DNA from: Enoplolaimus lenunculus | Taxonomy: Eukaryota; Nematoda; Enoplea; Enoplida; Thoracostomopsidae | Assembly: GCA_030248215.1 (NCBI GenBank) | Contig: JASANG010000245.1 | Span: 364,857-428,856 of the forward strand | DNA: 64,000 nt | Direction: 5' to 3' | Part shown: piece by piece, positions 11,610-23,210 of the stretch | How positions within the stretch are numbered: the first letter of the stretch is position 1 | Layout: each line of letters starts with the position of its first letter | Program-made: the position numbers and the translations under genes | Notes under the pieces: model-generated | Databases searched by the model: none | The model's input: only the letters and a program-made list of their open reading frames with translations | Told to the model about the DNA's origin: nothing

Positions 11610-12347
11610 GTTTTAATACTTTGTTAGAAACAGCAATTCGAAAAAAACATTAAACTCAGCGGTCGTATAAGCGTAGCTTTACATTAATTTGTTGAAAAAG
11701 TAATAAAGAATTACGTATATATGAAAAATGTATGTAATATATGTGTATATTGTTATCTGGTTGAAGACTGTAGAACACAGTCGAATTGAATGTTTCATTA
11801 AACTGGAGTTGACTGTGGCTTGTTTGATAGCAATCGGCTAAAATAGCATTTTGTGATGTGAGAGTTGGGTGCGAGACGAGGTCGAGGTGATATGTGAAAT
11901 GGTGAAGATGAAAAATGTATATTTTTAATGTCTCAAAGGAATACTGCCGCGTGGTGGCGGGTGAGAGTGGCTAAAAGAGCACGGCGGAAATCAGTTGCCT
12001 TTATATATAATATATTATATATATATTATATATATTTATTTATTTATTTATTTATTTTTTCTTTATTTTACAGCTTAAATATGAATTAATTAAATATATA
12101 TATATTGTTAGGTTTATATGTTTAGGCAAATGTGCGATATCGATATGAGAATAAAACAGTTACTTGCTTAGGTCAAATATGAATCAAAGTTGCCGTTTGA
12201 GAGGTTGTGATTGGTGATTGCTTCAAGCTTGTAAACGATGTTTTTTCTCGGATCGAGAAATTTCAGGGATATACCCTTTGTTGATTGCTGATAGGATTCT
12301 GCCTTGGCGTTAATATTGTTGGACAATAACTGTGAACTGGCGGTGTG
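11610..12347. other. No gene; AT simple repeats
   Basis: 12003-12062 is (TA)n passing into (TTTA)n. The remainder is unrecognised AT-rich sequence. Confidence 0.5.
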
Positions 12348-12744
12348 CAAGGTGCAACCGGAATTACAATTTACCGGAACCGGAACCGGAATTTGAAAAT
12401 TTTACCGGAACCGGAAAGTGAAAAATGCATTTCACCAAAAATTTCATTTTAATCGTATTTTTTGCTCTATTATTTGTGAAACAACCTTAGTCGAACATAG
12501 GTATTTATTTTATTTGTTGTATTTTAGATTTTCGTCGTCGACTGAAGTGAAATCCACCATCAATGGCTTATATTCGGAATACAAGTGGCTTTCTAAAGAG
12601 ATTCTTAAAGATTAGCAAAGTTAAAAAAACGGCCAAGTTTTAACACCGGAATTTTTAAATCCGGTAAAAATTTACCGGAACCGGAACCGGAAGGTGAAAA
12701 AATGCCGGAACCGGAACCGGAACCGGAATTCCGGTTGCACCCTG
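12348..12744 (+). mobile_element. Family A1 hAT-like MITE, full-length form, perfect TSD
   Basis: The left tip is CAAGGTGCAACCGGAATT and the right tip ends TTGCACCCTG. GCGGTGTG is repeated exactly at 12340-12347 and 12745-12752. It is 397 bp. Subterminal TTCCGG/CCGGAA hexamers are in tandem on both sides, most densely at 12690-12735. The body contains a 65-codon frame (12418-12615, MKNAFHQK start) that recurs in other copies but shows no sign of selection. Confidence 0.95.
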
Positions 12745-12752
12745 GCGGTGTG

Positions 12753-13602
12753 GTGTGTTAGTGAACGGTATTGCCTATACCGGTATGTTACGCCGGTACG
12801 TGAACATATTATACACATAAACCTGGAACATTACTTGTTATTAGTGTTGTTTTTGGTTATTGTACCATACTTGAAGCGTTTATTGTTAGGTTGTTGGTTA
12901 TAGTTTTTCTATAACCGTCCTATTACATGCTATTAGGTTTAAATTTGAATCACTTTGTCAAAGTTGCATAATCTGTTCGCTGACTAGATTACTTTGTTGA
13001 TTTTAAATTTCCGTTTCGACGGGACAGATGTAAGTGGGTAATGATGGGGTAGCCAGACCGGGGTAGACTAGTGTAAATTTTGTTTTTGGCCGCGATTCCG
13101 CTTTTTAGGGGTGTATGCAAGGGGGGATATGGTGAGAATTGTCGGAAATTTCAGGGGACACTCTTAAACGCACTTTCGCAGCCTATGGAATAAAATGCAG
13201 AAGTTAAAGAAAAAAATTTTTTCTCGCGAAAAATTTCAGACGAAATGATCCGCGTCCGAAATGAAACTGTGGCTACTGCTGCAGTTGCCGGTTTCTACCG
13301 GTTCAGTGTGTCGCTAGACACCCGGCACTTATGGCACTGACGGTCCCAGGGTACTCGAATAGAACCTGAATACTGAGCGAAAGTAAACATAGATTCAGTA
13401 GGCATATTTTTTAATATTTTTGGTCATTTTTCATGATGAGTGAAGCGGGTGTCGCTTGCATACTGTGTCCCACATGCTTAGATTTAGGGATTGGAAAAGG
13501 CGTATTTAAGGCTAGGCATAAACCTAAGTGTTTACCTGTTAAGATCTAATCTAAGTTTCAGGGCTGTGTCTGAAAAACATTTGTACGAAACTATGTAGTA
13601 CT
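12753..13602. other. No gene recognised
   Basis: Nothing firm. 13317-13365 resembles a phrase near 1360 (see the first gene-free stretch). Confidence 0.4.
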
Positions 13603-13784
13603 CAGGTTGCAACCGGAATTCCGGTTCCGGCAATGTTTGAACTTCCGGTTCCGTTTTCGGTATTTTTTCAAATTCCGTTGGCATCCTAAATGGTGTGTTG
13701 ACGCCATCAAAAGCGATAAAATAGCGTTAAATATGAGGTTTTTCAGGTATTTTTACTTTCCGGTTCCGTATTTTATAATTCCGG
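13603..13784. mobile_element. A1-type fragment
   Basis: It starts CAGGTTGCAACCGGAATT with TTCCGG repeats, and ends at a TTCCGG stretch where the A3 element begins. The body is unlike full A1. The exact right end is uncertain. Confidence 0.5.
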
Positions 13785-14190
13785 CAGGGTTGCAACAGGA
13801 ACTAAATTTGGCATGAACAGAAACAGTAGACAAGAATTGAATTTCTTTGCAGGAACGGAAATTGAAATAATTTTCATCACCGAATTACTGTTGGACTTTT
13901 TAGCAGCAAACTTGCCAAAAAAATGGCTTAAGCGAATTTTCTGCCGTTTCATCGTTATGTTTTGTGAAAACACGACAGAAACACTTTGTTAGCAAAATTG
14001 AAGTAATTGCAAAAACACTCATGTCGAAATAACAATTTTTCAAACACAAAGTTTCTAAAATTAAAATGATTAGACGTAATTTGGCACAAAACCGTAAAAA
14101 TTCCAGTTTGTTCACCTTTGAATGCAGGAACGCGAACCGAAATTGAATTTTGCAGGAATTTTGGCCGGAACATCAAATTCCGGTTGAACT
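13785..14190 (-). mobile_element. Family A3 element
   Basis: The ends are CAGGGTTGCAACAGGAAC and CCGGTTGAACT. Its internal phrases are shared, on the opposite strand, with 16662-17010 and 37468-38012: TGCAATTACTTC, AAACACTTTGTTAGC-like, ATTTTCATCACCGAATTAC. No clear TSD. Confidence 0.65.
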
Positions 14191-14930
14191 TTTTGATATA
14201 TACGTGTATGTTTTGTAATTATTTCCATAAATAAATACCGTATATAAAGTGGAACTCATGTTGCGAAGCGATCATTGATTGTCATGAAGATATTTGTTAT
14301 TTTTATTGTGTTTTTTGTGCGTTGAAAAGTGCATTAACTGCATACTGCAGGGTGATGTGTGCAAGTTTAGTTGTCTTTTGTGCGTTTTGTGTCTTAAAAT
14401 TATCGTTGTGTTTTTTGTTATATTTAGTGTTTTAATGTGTTAATAGTCAAGAGCACATGGTCTCGGGTTCAATTCGAGATGCTGTAACCGCATGTTGAAA
14501 TTTTTTGACCTCAGACTACAGGGTAGTCTAAAGCGTGGGCGTTGTATCTTGTTTGACGAGACAATTTAGGGACAGGGTATATGTATGCCATCTATTCGCT
14601 CCCTTGTATATGACCCTTGGATATAGTGTTCATGAGTTGTTTTTATAATTGTTTCGTCTTTATTATTAAAGTACTTAGGGTTTGACAGTTTCAACGCAGG
14701 CGCGGTAGGTTTGAGGGGTGGCTTGGTTTGCTTCAGTGGATTGCAGTTTAAAAGCGATTGCTAGAAACGTCCAGCTGTGAGTCATTCATCTGGTCTTCTT
14801 GTCGCTTTGGATGCGTTAAACTTTGTTCTGGGATTGGTTCGTTTTTGTTTGGGTATGGAAAGATGGGACGTCCGTCTGCAAGTATACGTGGTCGATGGTG
14901 AACAAGTTTTTGATACGAAAGTGTAGATTG
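14191..14930. other. No gene recognised
   Basis: A lone B-box-like GGGTTCAATTC lies at 14464-14474 without an A box. Nothing else. Confidence 0.4.
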
Positions 14931-15327
14931 CAGGGTGCAACCGGAATTCCGGTTCCGGTTCCGGCATTTTTTCACCTTCCGGTTCCGGTTCCGGTAAATT
15001 TTTACCGGATTTAAAAATTCCGGTGTTAAAATTTGGCCGTTTTCTTAACTTTGCTAATTTTTAAGAATCTCTTTTGAAAGCCACTTGTACTCCGAATATA
15101 AGTCATTGATGGTCGATTTCACTTCAGTCGACGACGAAAATCTAAAATACAACAAATAAAATAAATATCTATGTTCGACTAAGGTTATTTCACAAATAAT
15201 AGAGCAAAAAATAAGATTAAAGTGAAATTTTTGGTGAAATGCATTTTTCACTTTCCGGTTCCGTTTCCGGTTCCGGTAAAATTTTCAAATTCCGGTTCCG
15301 GTAAATTGTAATTCCGGTTGTACCCTG
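14931..15327 (-). mobile_element. Family A1 hAT-like MITE, full-length form, with TSD
   Basis: 397 bp in reverse orientation. The left tip is CAGGGTGCAACCGGAATT and the right tip ends TTGTACCCTG. The flanks GTAGATTG (14923-14930) and GTAAATTG (15328-15335) match at 7 of 8. It keeps the 65-codon frame (15054-15251, minus). Confidence 0.93.
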
Positions 15328-15343
15328 GTAAATTGCTATCGTC

Positions 15344-15554
15344 GGCTCATGTAAAGATCAGGGGCAGAGAGTTTTTTCTGTGGGTCTGCAATAGAGTAAG
15401 CTTAGGCTTAGGCTTAGGAATATGCTCATTGTTACGATTCGGTTTAGGCGTAGGCTTAGGAATATGCTCACTCTTACGCTTAGGCTTAGATGCTTAGGCG
15501 TAGGCTATGGAATATGCTTAGAATACTGTTTCGCTCCTGTTCTGTACATAAGCC
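15344..15554 (+). mobile_element. Family F2 element with TSD, TTAGGC core
   Basis: The tips are GGCTCATGTAAAGATCAG at the left and CTGTACATAAGCC at the right. The flanks CTATCGTC (15336-15343) and GTATCGTC (15555-15562) match at 7 of 8. The middle is runs of (G)CTTAGG. The element lies directly beside the A1 copy. Confidence 0.85.
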
Positions 15555-15562
15555 GTATCGTC

Positions 15563-15802
15563 TATGATGCAGCAAATTGTAAACACGGTAACGCAGTTTT
15601 TGTGTTATTAATACTGGGATTTTAGTGAAGGTGCTTTTGGAAGCCATAGCCCATTAGGTTATAAGGTACGTTTGGGTTAAGGTTGAAAAACTCTTGTCAA
15701 GCAGTTATCATAAATTGCTGGCTTGACGAACAGAAGTTGCACAAAGATGTGAAATTTTTAATTCTCTGCTGTGTTAACCGTATGGAATCGTGGTTTGGTT
15801 CA
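15563..15802. other. No recognised feature
   Basis: Unrecognised sequence between two repeats. Confidence 0.4.
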
Positions 15803-15995
15803 CAGGGTATCACGACAATTCGTCGACCGACAGCATGTAATCTGAAATTTCATCGCGTCGACAACTCGTTCGCTCGTCATTATGCTTATAGGCTTGGGTT
15901 TGGTTTGGATTACGCTTAGGATTATGCTTAGATTTATTAATAGGCTTTAGGGTACTGTTTTGCGGCAAGTTGTCGGGCGACGAAGTTTCATAGAT
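15803..15995 (+). mobile_element. Family Q palindromic element with TTAGGC core
   Basis: It starts CAGGGTATCACGACAATTCG, followed by CGTCGACCGACA. The centre has degenerate TTAGGCTTGGG/CTTAGGATTATG runs. The right side GTCGGGCGACGAAGTTTC is complementary to the left. Relatives lie at 29560, 36908, 37195 and 40795. No TSD established. Confidence 0.65.
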
Positions 15996-16049
15996 TTGGT
16001 CTACGGAGTCTGAAAAATTTAACCTTTGTTGTTGGCATAACTTTAGGAA

Positions 16050-16302
16050 TAGGGTTGCGCGTTACTTGATGTCCAGCGCCGTTCGTCACTCGTCCGTCAC
16101 TCGTACGGCGCCGTCCGTCACTCGTACGGCGCCGTCCGTCACTGTCTGTCACCATACGTTATCGTACGTGAGTTATTTGTGTACGACGCCGGACGGTGTC
16201 GGACGGCGTCCGTACGGAGACGCACGGTGACGGACGGCGCCGGACGGTACCGTGCGGCTGACAGACGGCACCGGACGTCTAAAACAGTCTAGCGTAACCC
16301 TT
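16050..16302. mobile_element. Family D element with GC-rich internal array
   Basis: The tips are TAGGGTTGCGCGTTACTTGA at the left and TCTAGCGTAACCCTTA at the right. The interior is CCGTCCGTCACTCGTACGGC-type short repeats and their complements. Relatives lie at 45999, 49614 and 60680. No TSD is visible for this copy. Confidence 0.7.
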
Positions 16303-16661
16303 AGTCTTACGTTTAAGATTAGGTTTAAATGTATGAGGAATGTGTTCAACCGCCGCAAAAACCGTTTTTGTTTAGTTGCCTTTTCAGATTGTATAGGGTG
16401 GTTGTGTCATTGTGCTTTTATTGCGGGGACTTACATTTATACCGCATAGTTGAGTGCGTGTCTAACAAAGTAATATAAAAGCTAAAATTATAATTAGCAA
16501 CATATTGTCATGTAAAGAACGGATATAAGGTTAGAATTTATCTAACATTGTAGTTATCGGTGTGTACTGCTATTTAATATACTTGCATAGTTTATATGTA
16601 AATTAGTTTTCTTGATTGTTATAAGCCCGGGTGCCAAATTGCGGATTGTATTGTGATTTGG
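16303..16661. other. No recognised feature
   Basis: AT-rich, featureless. Confidence 0.4.
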
Positions 16662-17010
16662 GATTCAACACCGGGATTCGTGTTCCGGTCGGAATTGTTG
16701 CACAAATTCAATTCCGGTCCTTGTTCATGCATTGAAAGATGCAGGAAACAGATTATTTCGAAACGAGAGTGCGTTTGCAATTAGTTTAAATTTTGTTAAT
16801 GATCTGTTTCTGATGTGTTTTCGCAAAACTTGATAATGAAATAGCTGAAAATTTGGCTTATCAGCCAAATTTTATTTGCAAGTTTTCTAAGAAGTTCAAC
16901 AGTAATTTGGTGATGAAAATTATTTCAAATTGCGGTTCGTGTTCTTGTTCGGGTTCCTGCAAAAAATTCAGTTCCTGGTCGTGTTCCGGTAAAACTTCGT
17001 TCCTATACGC
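16662..17010 (+). mobile_element. Family A3 element, diverged
   Basis: It shares TTGATAATGAAATAGCTGAA, TTCTGATGTGTTTTCGCAAA and the TTCGGGTTCCTGCAAAAAAT subterminal phrase with 37468-38012. Tips are degraded (GATTCGTGTTCCGGTCGGAA). Confidence 0.6.
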
Positions 17011-17130
17011 TGCGGCGCGTATGTTGTTGCTAAAATTGAATTCGGTGCGCGAGAGTACGGAATCCGGATTGTCTTGGAATCAAATGAAAAGTTGTTTATT
17101 TTGTAGTTTGTTGGCGAGAAGAGTACGTAT

Positions 17131-17426
17131 GTCGTAGGCCAATCTGACTATTCAGGCCAATTGCTAATTGGACAAAGCCAATCTGCTATTTTATGTACTA
17201 GCAATTTTGTTGAGGCGAAACTGCTATTGCACTTATGGACCAAACAGATTTGATTATTTTGGAAAAAACACAATACCGTGAACCAATCAGCGTTGGTATT
17301 ACATCACTGTTGTTTTGCGATATCTCACAATCGCTGTTTGGCCTCGGCCAAACTACTGTTTGCGTCAAATAGCAAATTGGCCTAGGCCAATTGGTAATTT
17401 GCCTGAATAGCAGATTAGCCTACGGC
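17131..17426. mobile_element. Family H long palindromic MITE with TSD
   Basis: The tips are GTCGTAGGCCAATCTG at the left and GATTAGCCTACGGC at the right. ACGTAT is repeated at 17125-17130 and 17427-17432. Both halves consist of alternating GGCCAAT(T/C)TG and CTATT units that pair across the centre, so the strand could fold over most of its 296 bp. Superfamily not assigned. Confidence 0.82.
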
Positions 17427-17432
17427 ACGTAT

Positions 17433-18233
17433 ATTGGAGAGTGGATAAAGTTATTGGCTCTCAAAGGTTTATCCAAGCCGTTGTGTTGTTTCGACGGTTG
17501 AACTTGTTCGCTGAATAAATATAAAATTATAGCAACGGTTACGTGGTAATTTATTATTTTTTTGCCGGACAGGTGTTTTGCTTGAGTTGTTACTTTTGAA
17601 TTAATAAGCAAAGTAGGTTGATGGTGTTGTTGTTGTTTTTCTCTTGAGACAACTTTGCCAAATTTAGGTATTAGATTGCATGTAACGAGCGAACGAGTGT
17701 ACATGATGCATATGTGTAGGTTTGTTTGTGTTTTTGTTTCAAATGTTTCGTATAGGCGTTGCGGTATATGTTCGACAACAGATTAACTGTTAGACGTTTG
17801 AACGGAAACGTTTGGATGGTACCGTCAAATATTGCCGGATATACCGGGATGCATTTTGACAGAATCAAGGGCAATTGGTCGACTGATAACTTGGTGCCCG
17901 ACAGTGTGGTTCAGACCAACTTGTATCAAAATGTGAAAAATTCGCTGTCGTATTAACCGGATGTCTGCCGGAAATGTTTAGCGGAACTGGGGCTTGGCGG
18001 CCGGAGATTGATTTTTGGTTGGAGATATAGGCACAGGCGCCGTTTGTACCCTGACAATTAAGAGCAAGTTTGAAATGGTCTCCCTGGCAGGGTGTAAGTG
18101 CGGCCAGAGTCAGAGTTGGATGCTGGACGGCACAAAACCGCTGCTGTATAAATTTGGGCACAGATTTGCCCAATTAAACCATTAGAGTGACCCAGTAGTA
18201 GTGTTTAAGAAACGGACGTCACAGTTGTGTATG
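17433..18233. other. No gene recognised
   Basis: Short frames only. There is an isolated TTGCCGGATATACCGGG motif near 17832, possibly a B trace. Confidence 0.4.
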
Positions 18234-18241
18234 CAACGTTT

Positions 18242-18440
18242 GGCCCATGTTTACTCTAAGGGGCGTCCAGGTTTCTGGTGGGTCTATAAAACAGTAGGTT
18301 TAGATTCTAGATTACATTGCTTTTTCTTAGACTTAGGCTTAGGCTTAAGAACTCATTTTTGGCAACGCTTAGGCTTAGAATAGGCTTAGGCTTCGGAATA
18401 CGCTTAATCTACTGTTACACCCCTTAAAGTAACATTGGCC
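18242..18440 (+). mobile_element. Family F1 element with TSD, TTAGGC core
   Basis: The left tip GGCCCATGTTTACTCTAAGG pairs with the right end CCTTAAAGTAACATTGGCC. The flanks CAACGTTT (18234-18241) and CGACGTTT (18441-18448) match at 7 of 8. 199 bp. The centre has CTTAGGCTTAGGCTTAAG-like runs. Confidence 0.9.
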
Positions 18441-18687
18441 CGACGTTTGATAGTTGTCGGCAGAGGCGAGATAATTCAATTGCTTCAAATTACGAATACG
18501 CATGGTCGAACGATGTGCATATGCGTGTTTTAGTTTATATGACAACGCTGTATACAACTCGAAGTGTGTTTAATTTTAAATCGTTGAAAGTAGTAGCCAT
18601 TATCGGTGAAAGCTTTATTTGAGTTACGCGGCTTCAAATGTGACCGTTGAGGTATACGTTTGACCGGCGGTTTGAGTTTGAAGTTTG

Positions 18688-18884
18688 GTGCTCATGTAAA
18701 CAGCAGGGCCGAAACGATTTTCGGTGGGACTGCGATAGAGTAAGCTTAAGGTTTAGATTAATTTTTTTGCTTGGCTTAGATTTATCTTATGATTTAGGCT
18801 TAGGAATATGCTCATTCTTAGGCTTAGGCTTTGGCTGAGGAATATGTTCATAATACTGTTCCGCCCGTGTTATTTACACTGGCC
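18688..18884 (+). mobile_element. Family F2 element, perfect TSD
   Basis: It runs from GTGCTCATGTAAACAGCAGG to TTATTTACACTGGCC. GAAGTTTG is exact on both sides (18680-18687 and 18885-18892). 197 bp with TTAGGC-like runs in the middle. Confidence 0.9.
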
Positions 18885-18892
18885 GAAGTTTG

Positions 18893-19439
18893 TGAGCGAG
18901 GGTTCGTAAAGCTCATGCTGACCGCTCGGAGCGTTGGGTTGATTATGAGGTGACGGCAGGGTTGCGGTTCGTAGTGGTTGTGTAGGAGCCAGTTGAATGT
19001 TTTCATTGGAGGTTTTGGGTGGAACAAAATGATGAAAAATTGTGGGGTTCATTGAAAATTGCGTGTTATAGGGATTATTTTGACGTTTTTTTCAGGATAA
19101 ACAAACTCCAGGAATTGTTGCTGTGTTCAGTAGTGTGATGTGGACTGCACCGGACGAGGTTCGAAATTATTGTAGAGTTCGGATCGCTTAATGCCGGCGG
19201 TTCGGTCCATGGTCGGTCCGTTTTGGACCCCGGTCGGACTTTTAATGGTTTAAAACCAGACGATGGTGGACGTTAAAACAAAAAAAAAGATGCACAAAAA
19301 CATTCAAACTTTCTCACTCGAAAAAGTGATTTTTATTTTTGATAACCTCCGAAATTGAATAAGACCAGAAGTCTTGGGCCGGTGGCTCGGTCTCGGCCCC
19401 GGGTATTGGATTTTGGCCGAAACTACACATCTCTGTCGC
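18893..19439. other. No gene; possible M-like remnant
   Basis: 19190-19432 has GGTCGGTCC and CCCCGGTCGG repeats and a final CTACACATCTCTG resembling the L/M tip. The left end is not found. Confidence 0.35.
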
Positions 19440-19552
19440 GTATCATTATGCTTAGACTTAGGCACAGGTATTATATATCCGTAGGATGATTATGTTTTTG
19501 GTTTAGGCTTCGGTTTTATAAACTGTCGAGTGACAAATTGTCGGAGATTTAG
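19440..19552 (-). mobile_element. Family Q fragment
   Basis: TTAGACTTAGGC and TTTAGGCTTCGG runs are followed by AAACTGTCGAGTGACAAATTG, the right half of Q. Confidence 0.45.
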
Positions 19553-19897
19553 GGAAAATGTGCTAAGGTCCAGTGTGTTTCAAACAGACGCGCAGTGTCA
19601 GCTGTATTGCAGGATGAGATTATACCGTTTGATCCGTATTTACTTTGGTATGTGTCGCAAAGCACGCAAATCAAGGATTAGTCCAAGCTTAAGGATATTG
19701 CCAGTTTTTTCAACAACGTCATAATTTTGATGACGTTTTTTTTGCAATGGAAACGGATTTATTTAAACGGTTTGAGGGATTAAGCCTTGGCACCGCGGTT
19801 TGTGTGGTTGTTTCTTTAATGTTTGGTTGTGTCATTAGAATATAGGGCGGTTTCGGTTTCGTACGTCTTGGAAATGCTATAGTCGTTTAAGAATGGC

Positions 19898-20068
19898 GGT
19901 CCCATGTATTGAACAGGGCCTGAACGGTTGTCTGGCGGCACTGTAGTAGAGTAAGCACTCAAGGTTTAGACTAGTTTTAGGTTTAGGTTTAGGTATACGC
20001 TCATCGTTTCGCTTAGGCTTAGGAATATGCTTACGATATCTGTTCCGACCATGTTCTATACGTGGGCC
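19898..20068 (+). mobile_element. Family F2 element, diverged
   Basis: The tips are GGTCCCATGTATTGAACAGG and TGTTCTATACGTGGGCC, with internal TTAGGTTTAGG and CTTAGGCTTAGG. Flanks AGAATGGC and AAATTGGG match at only 5 of 8. A family C element follows immediately. Confidence 0.7.
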
Positions 20069-20073
20069 AAATT

Positions 20074-20298
20074 GGGATGTACCGATTAGTCTTCAATAAT
20101 CGGTACTTTTCCCGATTATCAGCATGAGCACTGTGTAAAAATTGCCGATTCATTGCCGATACGTTATGCACTCAGCATTGAGATGGAGTGAGTTTCGTTT
20201 GCCGGACGTAAAGCGGATCGGTATCGATATTGGCATTGGCAGAGGTTTAAAATAATTGTCGGCATCGGCAAAAACTTTGGCGTCGGCACATCACTAAT
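20074..20298 (+). mobile_element. Family C hAT-like element, shortened
   Basis: The left tip is TGGGATGTACCGATTAGTC and the right tip GGCATCGGCA...CACATCACTA. The interior carries GCCGATTCATTGCCGATACG. At 225 bp, it is shorter than the 386-419 bp copies. Confidence 0.7.
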
Positions 20299-20437
20299 TA
20301 AAGTCTGACTTAGTGATTATCTGGAAGACTTCGAAAATCATGGTCGGATCGGGTATGAGTTGTTCATGTGCGTCAGGCAATAAAATCCTGAAAACCTCCA
20401 ATAACGAAGGAATATATTAATCGTCGTTAGTCGAAGT

Positions 20438-20807
20438 CAGGGTGCAACCGGAATTCCGGTTCGGATTGTTCCAATTCGGATTGCACAATCAATCGGAATT
20501 GGAATTTTGACATTTTAATTTTAGGCCTACTTGTAGCGATACGTTGCATAAAAATGCTGTATTATTTATTTATCGTTTAATTGCTGATTGTAGTTTAGTT
20601 TTGCAGAACCAAAAATTATCACCAATTTGTTCTTGCGGCGTTTTTTGAGAATTGGTACCAGCCATGAGACGTCCTAAATCAATATTATATTTGTCAATAC
20701 AAATTATTCGTACAGTCACAAAGCTGCTAGTTTCAATATTTCGTTTGGGCTCCTGCGAATTCTGGTGGTCTTCGGTTTCGGTATTTTTTACCTCCGATTG
20801 AACCCTG
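20438..20807 (+). mobile_element. Family A2 hAT-like element
   Basis: It starts CAGGGTGCAACCGGAATT and ends TCCGATTGAACCCTG. Shared A2 body: GATTGCACAATCAATCGGAA and TTGTCAATACAAATTATTCG. Flanks GTCGAAGT and GCAACAGT agree at only 5 of 8. Confidence 0.75.
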
Positions 20808-20884
20808 GCAACAGTCAGTTTGAAAACGTTTGTCGAGTGTATACACGCAAAACTAAATCAGCCATAACAACTCGCGTTATAAGT

Positions 20885-21005
20885 ATTGCAAAAATGAGTT
20901 CCTAAGCCTAAGCCTAAGCTTAAACAAATAAAATGTAATCTAGAATCTAAACCTACTCTTATAGATCCATCATAAACCTGGACACTCCTCAAAGTAACAT
21001 GGGCC
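20885..21005 (-). mobile_element. Family F1 fragment
   Basis: Reverse-oriented half of F1: GAGTTCCTAAGCCTAAGCC, GTAATCTAGAATCTAAACC, then CTCAAAGTAACATGGGCC. The other tip is gone. Confidence 0.7.
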
Positions 21006-21706
21006 ATGCGGTCTATAGGTATGTTACACTTTAAACGATCACAATAGCTTAGTTTTTAGTTGTAAATTGTGATGTTTGAATTGCTATTATGTACGAACAC
21101 AACTATTTTAATATTTATGGTACGTAACTCATGAAAATTGGCAGGCTGATTAACAACTTGGTCTGAAAACCCTGATTCGAAATTCGGTTCAGATATCCGA
21201 AATATTTGGCTCGCGTTGGCCATTTATGACACTGACAAATGCAGCTTGTGTTAAGTTTCACTAGAATAATATATACTAGTACACGTAGTTGAACACATGT
21301 TCAACTGGACTAAGGTTTTTCTGGCCCTATGCTAAATTGTTGCTTGCGCCCCTCATAGTAAGTGAACGAAATTATAAAAAAATAGCTTTTTGGAAAACCT
21401 GTAGTGCTTTGCAAATATATAACACATCCGAAACGTTAGGTATTCTTAATGCATACTGTTTTAATTTGCATGCGTAACGTAAACGAAAATCTGTTGGAAC
21501 ACTGCACAAAATACGTATGTGGGGAGTTCTAGCTTTAATATGTAGATTAGGTAATAAACTAATGCATGTTTACTTGGTTTAGTCATCTTTGTGCTTTTCA
21601 GATTGTTTTTGTTTTAGTTTCTAAACCATTCTCATATTGTTGTTAAACGCCGTGGGCTTTTGAAGGTTTGGGTGCCAGTGTATTGGTTCGGTTTGATGGT
21701 CACATT
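21006..21706. other. No gene recognised
   Basis: Unrecognised AT-rich sequence. Confidence 0.4.
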
Positions 21707-21714
21707 ATCACAGT

Positions 21715-21912
21715 GGCCCATGTTACTTTAAAGGGCGGCCAGGTTTCTGGTGGGTCTATAAAAGAGTAGGTTTAGATTGTAGATTACATTTTTTGCATAG
21801 GTTGAGGTTTAGGCTCAGGCTTAGGAACTCATATTTGCAACGCTTATACTTTTAGGCTTACGTTTAGGAATACGCTTAATCTAGTGTTACGCCCGTAAAA
21901 TTAACATTGACC
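21715..21912 (+). mobile_element. Family F1 element, perfect TSD
   Basis: It starts GGCCCATGTTACTTTAAAGG and ends AAATTAACATTGACC. ATCACAGT is exact on both sides (21707-21714 and 21913-21920). 198 bp; internal TTAGGCTCAGGCTTAGG. Confidence 0.93.
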
Positions 21913-21920
21913 ATCACAGT

Positions 21921-22430
21921 TTCAAGGGCATCACAATTGTTAACGAAGATGTGTGTTTGCTTTGTTTATGGTGTATGATGTGGCTACTGTGTTGTTTTGT
22001 GGGTGTCGAAGGGGTCAGTCACCTTTTGACAAGGGTGTGGCTTGGAACGTAGCGTTGGTTTACGTTTGTGTTCATAATATCGAGTGCTCTGGTGGCCATT
22101 CTGTGGACAAATATTACGGTTTGATGGGGTGCATCTTGTTTTGTTTGGTTTGATTGCAGTGTTTATATTTGTCGCTGGGTTTTCAAAGTTTTCTGCCGTA
22201 CAAATTATTGGTTTGTATTGTTTCATTGAAACTGATGGTAAATGTTGTGTCTTAAAAGAGCGGTGGGTTTAATGGATGATACGAGATTAGAAACTTTGTG
22301 ATTTGTATAAAAATTTGGCTTTTCTACATTTATCCCAGTCGCCATAGGCGTAGGCTATTCATACATGTATCTTGTAGTACCAAAATTACGGTATATTGAG
22401 CCATTGTAGCGAACAAGTTTTGCATGACTT
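21921..22430. other. No gene recognised
   Basis: Overlapping short frames on both strands at 21953-22272, with no recognisable domain. Confidence 0.35.
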
Positions 22431-22503
22431 GCGCGTAGCTCAGTGGGTAAGAGCAACGCACCGGTAATCCGTACGTCGCCGGTTCAAGCTCCACCGTATC
22501 CGC
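22431..22503 (+). tRNA. tRNA-Thr(GGT)-like sequence, degenerate
   Basis: The A box is TAGCTCAGTGG, the D stem GCTC/GAGC pairs perfectly, and the B box is GGTTCAAGCTCC. The middle, CACCGGTAATC, resembles tRNA-Thr with a GGT anticodon. Acceptor pairing is partial and the anticodon and T stems are poor. Most likely a tRNA pseudogene or a SINE head, not a working tRNA. Confidence 0.55.
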
Positions 22504-22590
22504 AGCAATATTTTCCGGAAGGGCTCTGTATGGTACTGCTTAAGTTAGAATCAGAGTAAGGCTTTTTAACGTAACCGTTTGCCTAAACCG

Positions 22591-22754
22591 CAAGCCCCTT
22601 AGCCAGCTCGCCTTGCTAGGGGGGCTTAATAATTTTCAGGATGGGCATTCAGTGGTTTTCAATGAGTTACAAGCATGGGTCAAAACTTTCTGGGGGGGTG
22701 GCAAATTTTTTCCCGGGGGGTGGGGCCTCTCTGCCCACCCTGGCTACGAGTCCG
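22591..22754 (+). mobile_element. Family K1 hAT-like MITE with TSD
   Basis: The tips CAAGCCCCTTAGCCAGCTCG and CTGGCTACGAGTCCG resemble K1 at 29262. Flanks CTAAACCG and CAAAGCCG match at 6 of 8. The interior has the family phrase ATTTTCAGGATGGGCATTC and G-rich runs. Confidence 0.75.
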
Positions 22755-23210
22755 CAAAGCCGTTACCTAAGCGCCGAAGTCTTAATTTTAAAAGTTGGGA
22801 AACGTGTACAAGTATCAAATTGAGTTATATTATAGGGTGGTAACTGAAATTTTGATTAAATGTCACTGTTAAGTTTGGCACAAATTTAACGTTCAGGGTC
22901 GGATTGAGTAAAGTGATATATATCGAAGTCGATGGTTAGATTGCTGTCAAATTTACAATAATTCGGTCAAATTGTACGTCTTGTCTGTGACCGCTGTTGT
23001 TGCTATGTATATATATGATTTGAAAAGTTAGTTTTTTTTAGTTTTTGCTGTGGTTAATTTATGAAATTAATCCCAAATCATGGGCCAAGACAAAAAATAA
23101 TTCATTTAATGTTTTAAAAGCACAAGTGAATACCAGTAAAACTTAAGACGCAATTTTGCTTTTCCAACTGATAACAGGTTTCATGGCAAGCAAATTTATC
23201 ATCTTTCCAG
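22755..23210. other. No gene recognised
   Basis: AT-rich sequence without features. Confidence 0.4.

Noticed and set aside
14464-14474. B-box-like GGGTTCAATTC
   Set aside because: No A box at the expected distance and no stem pairing.
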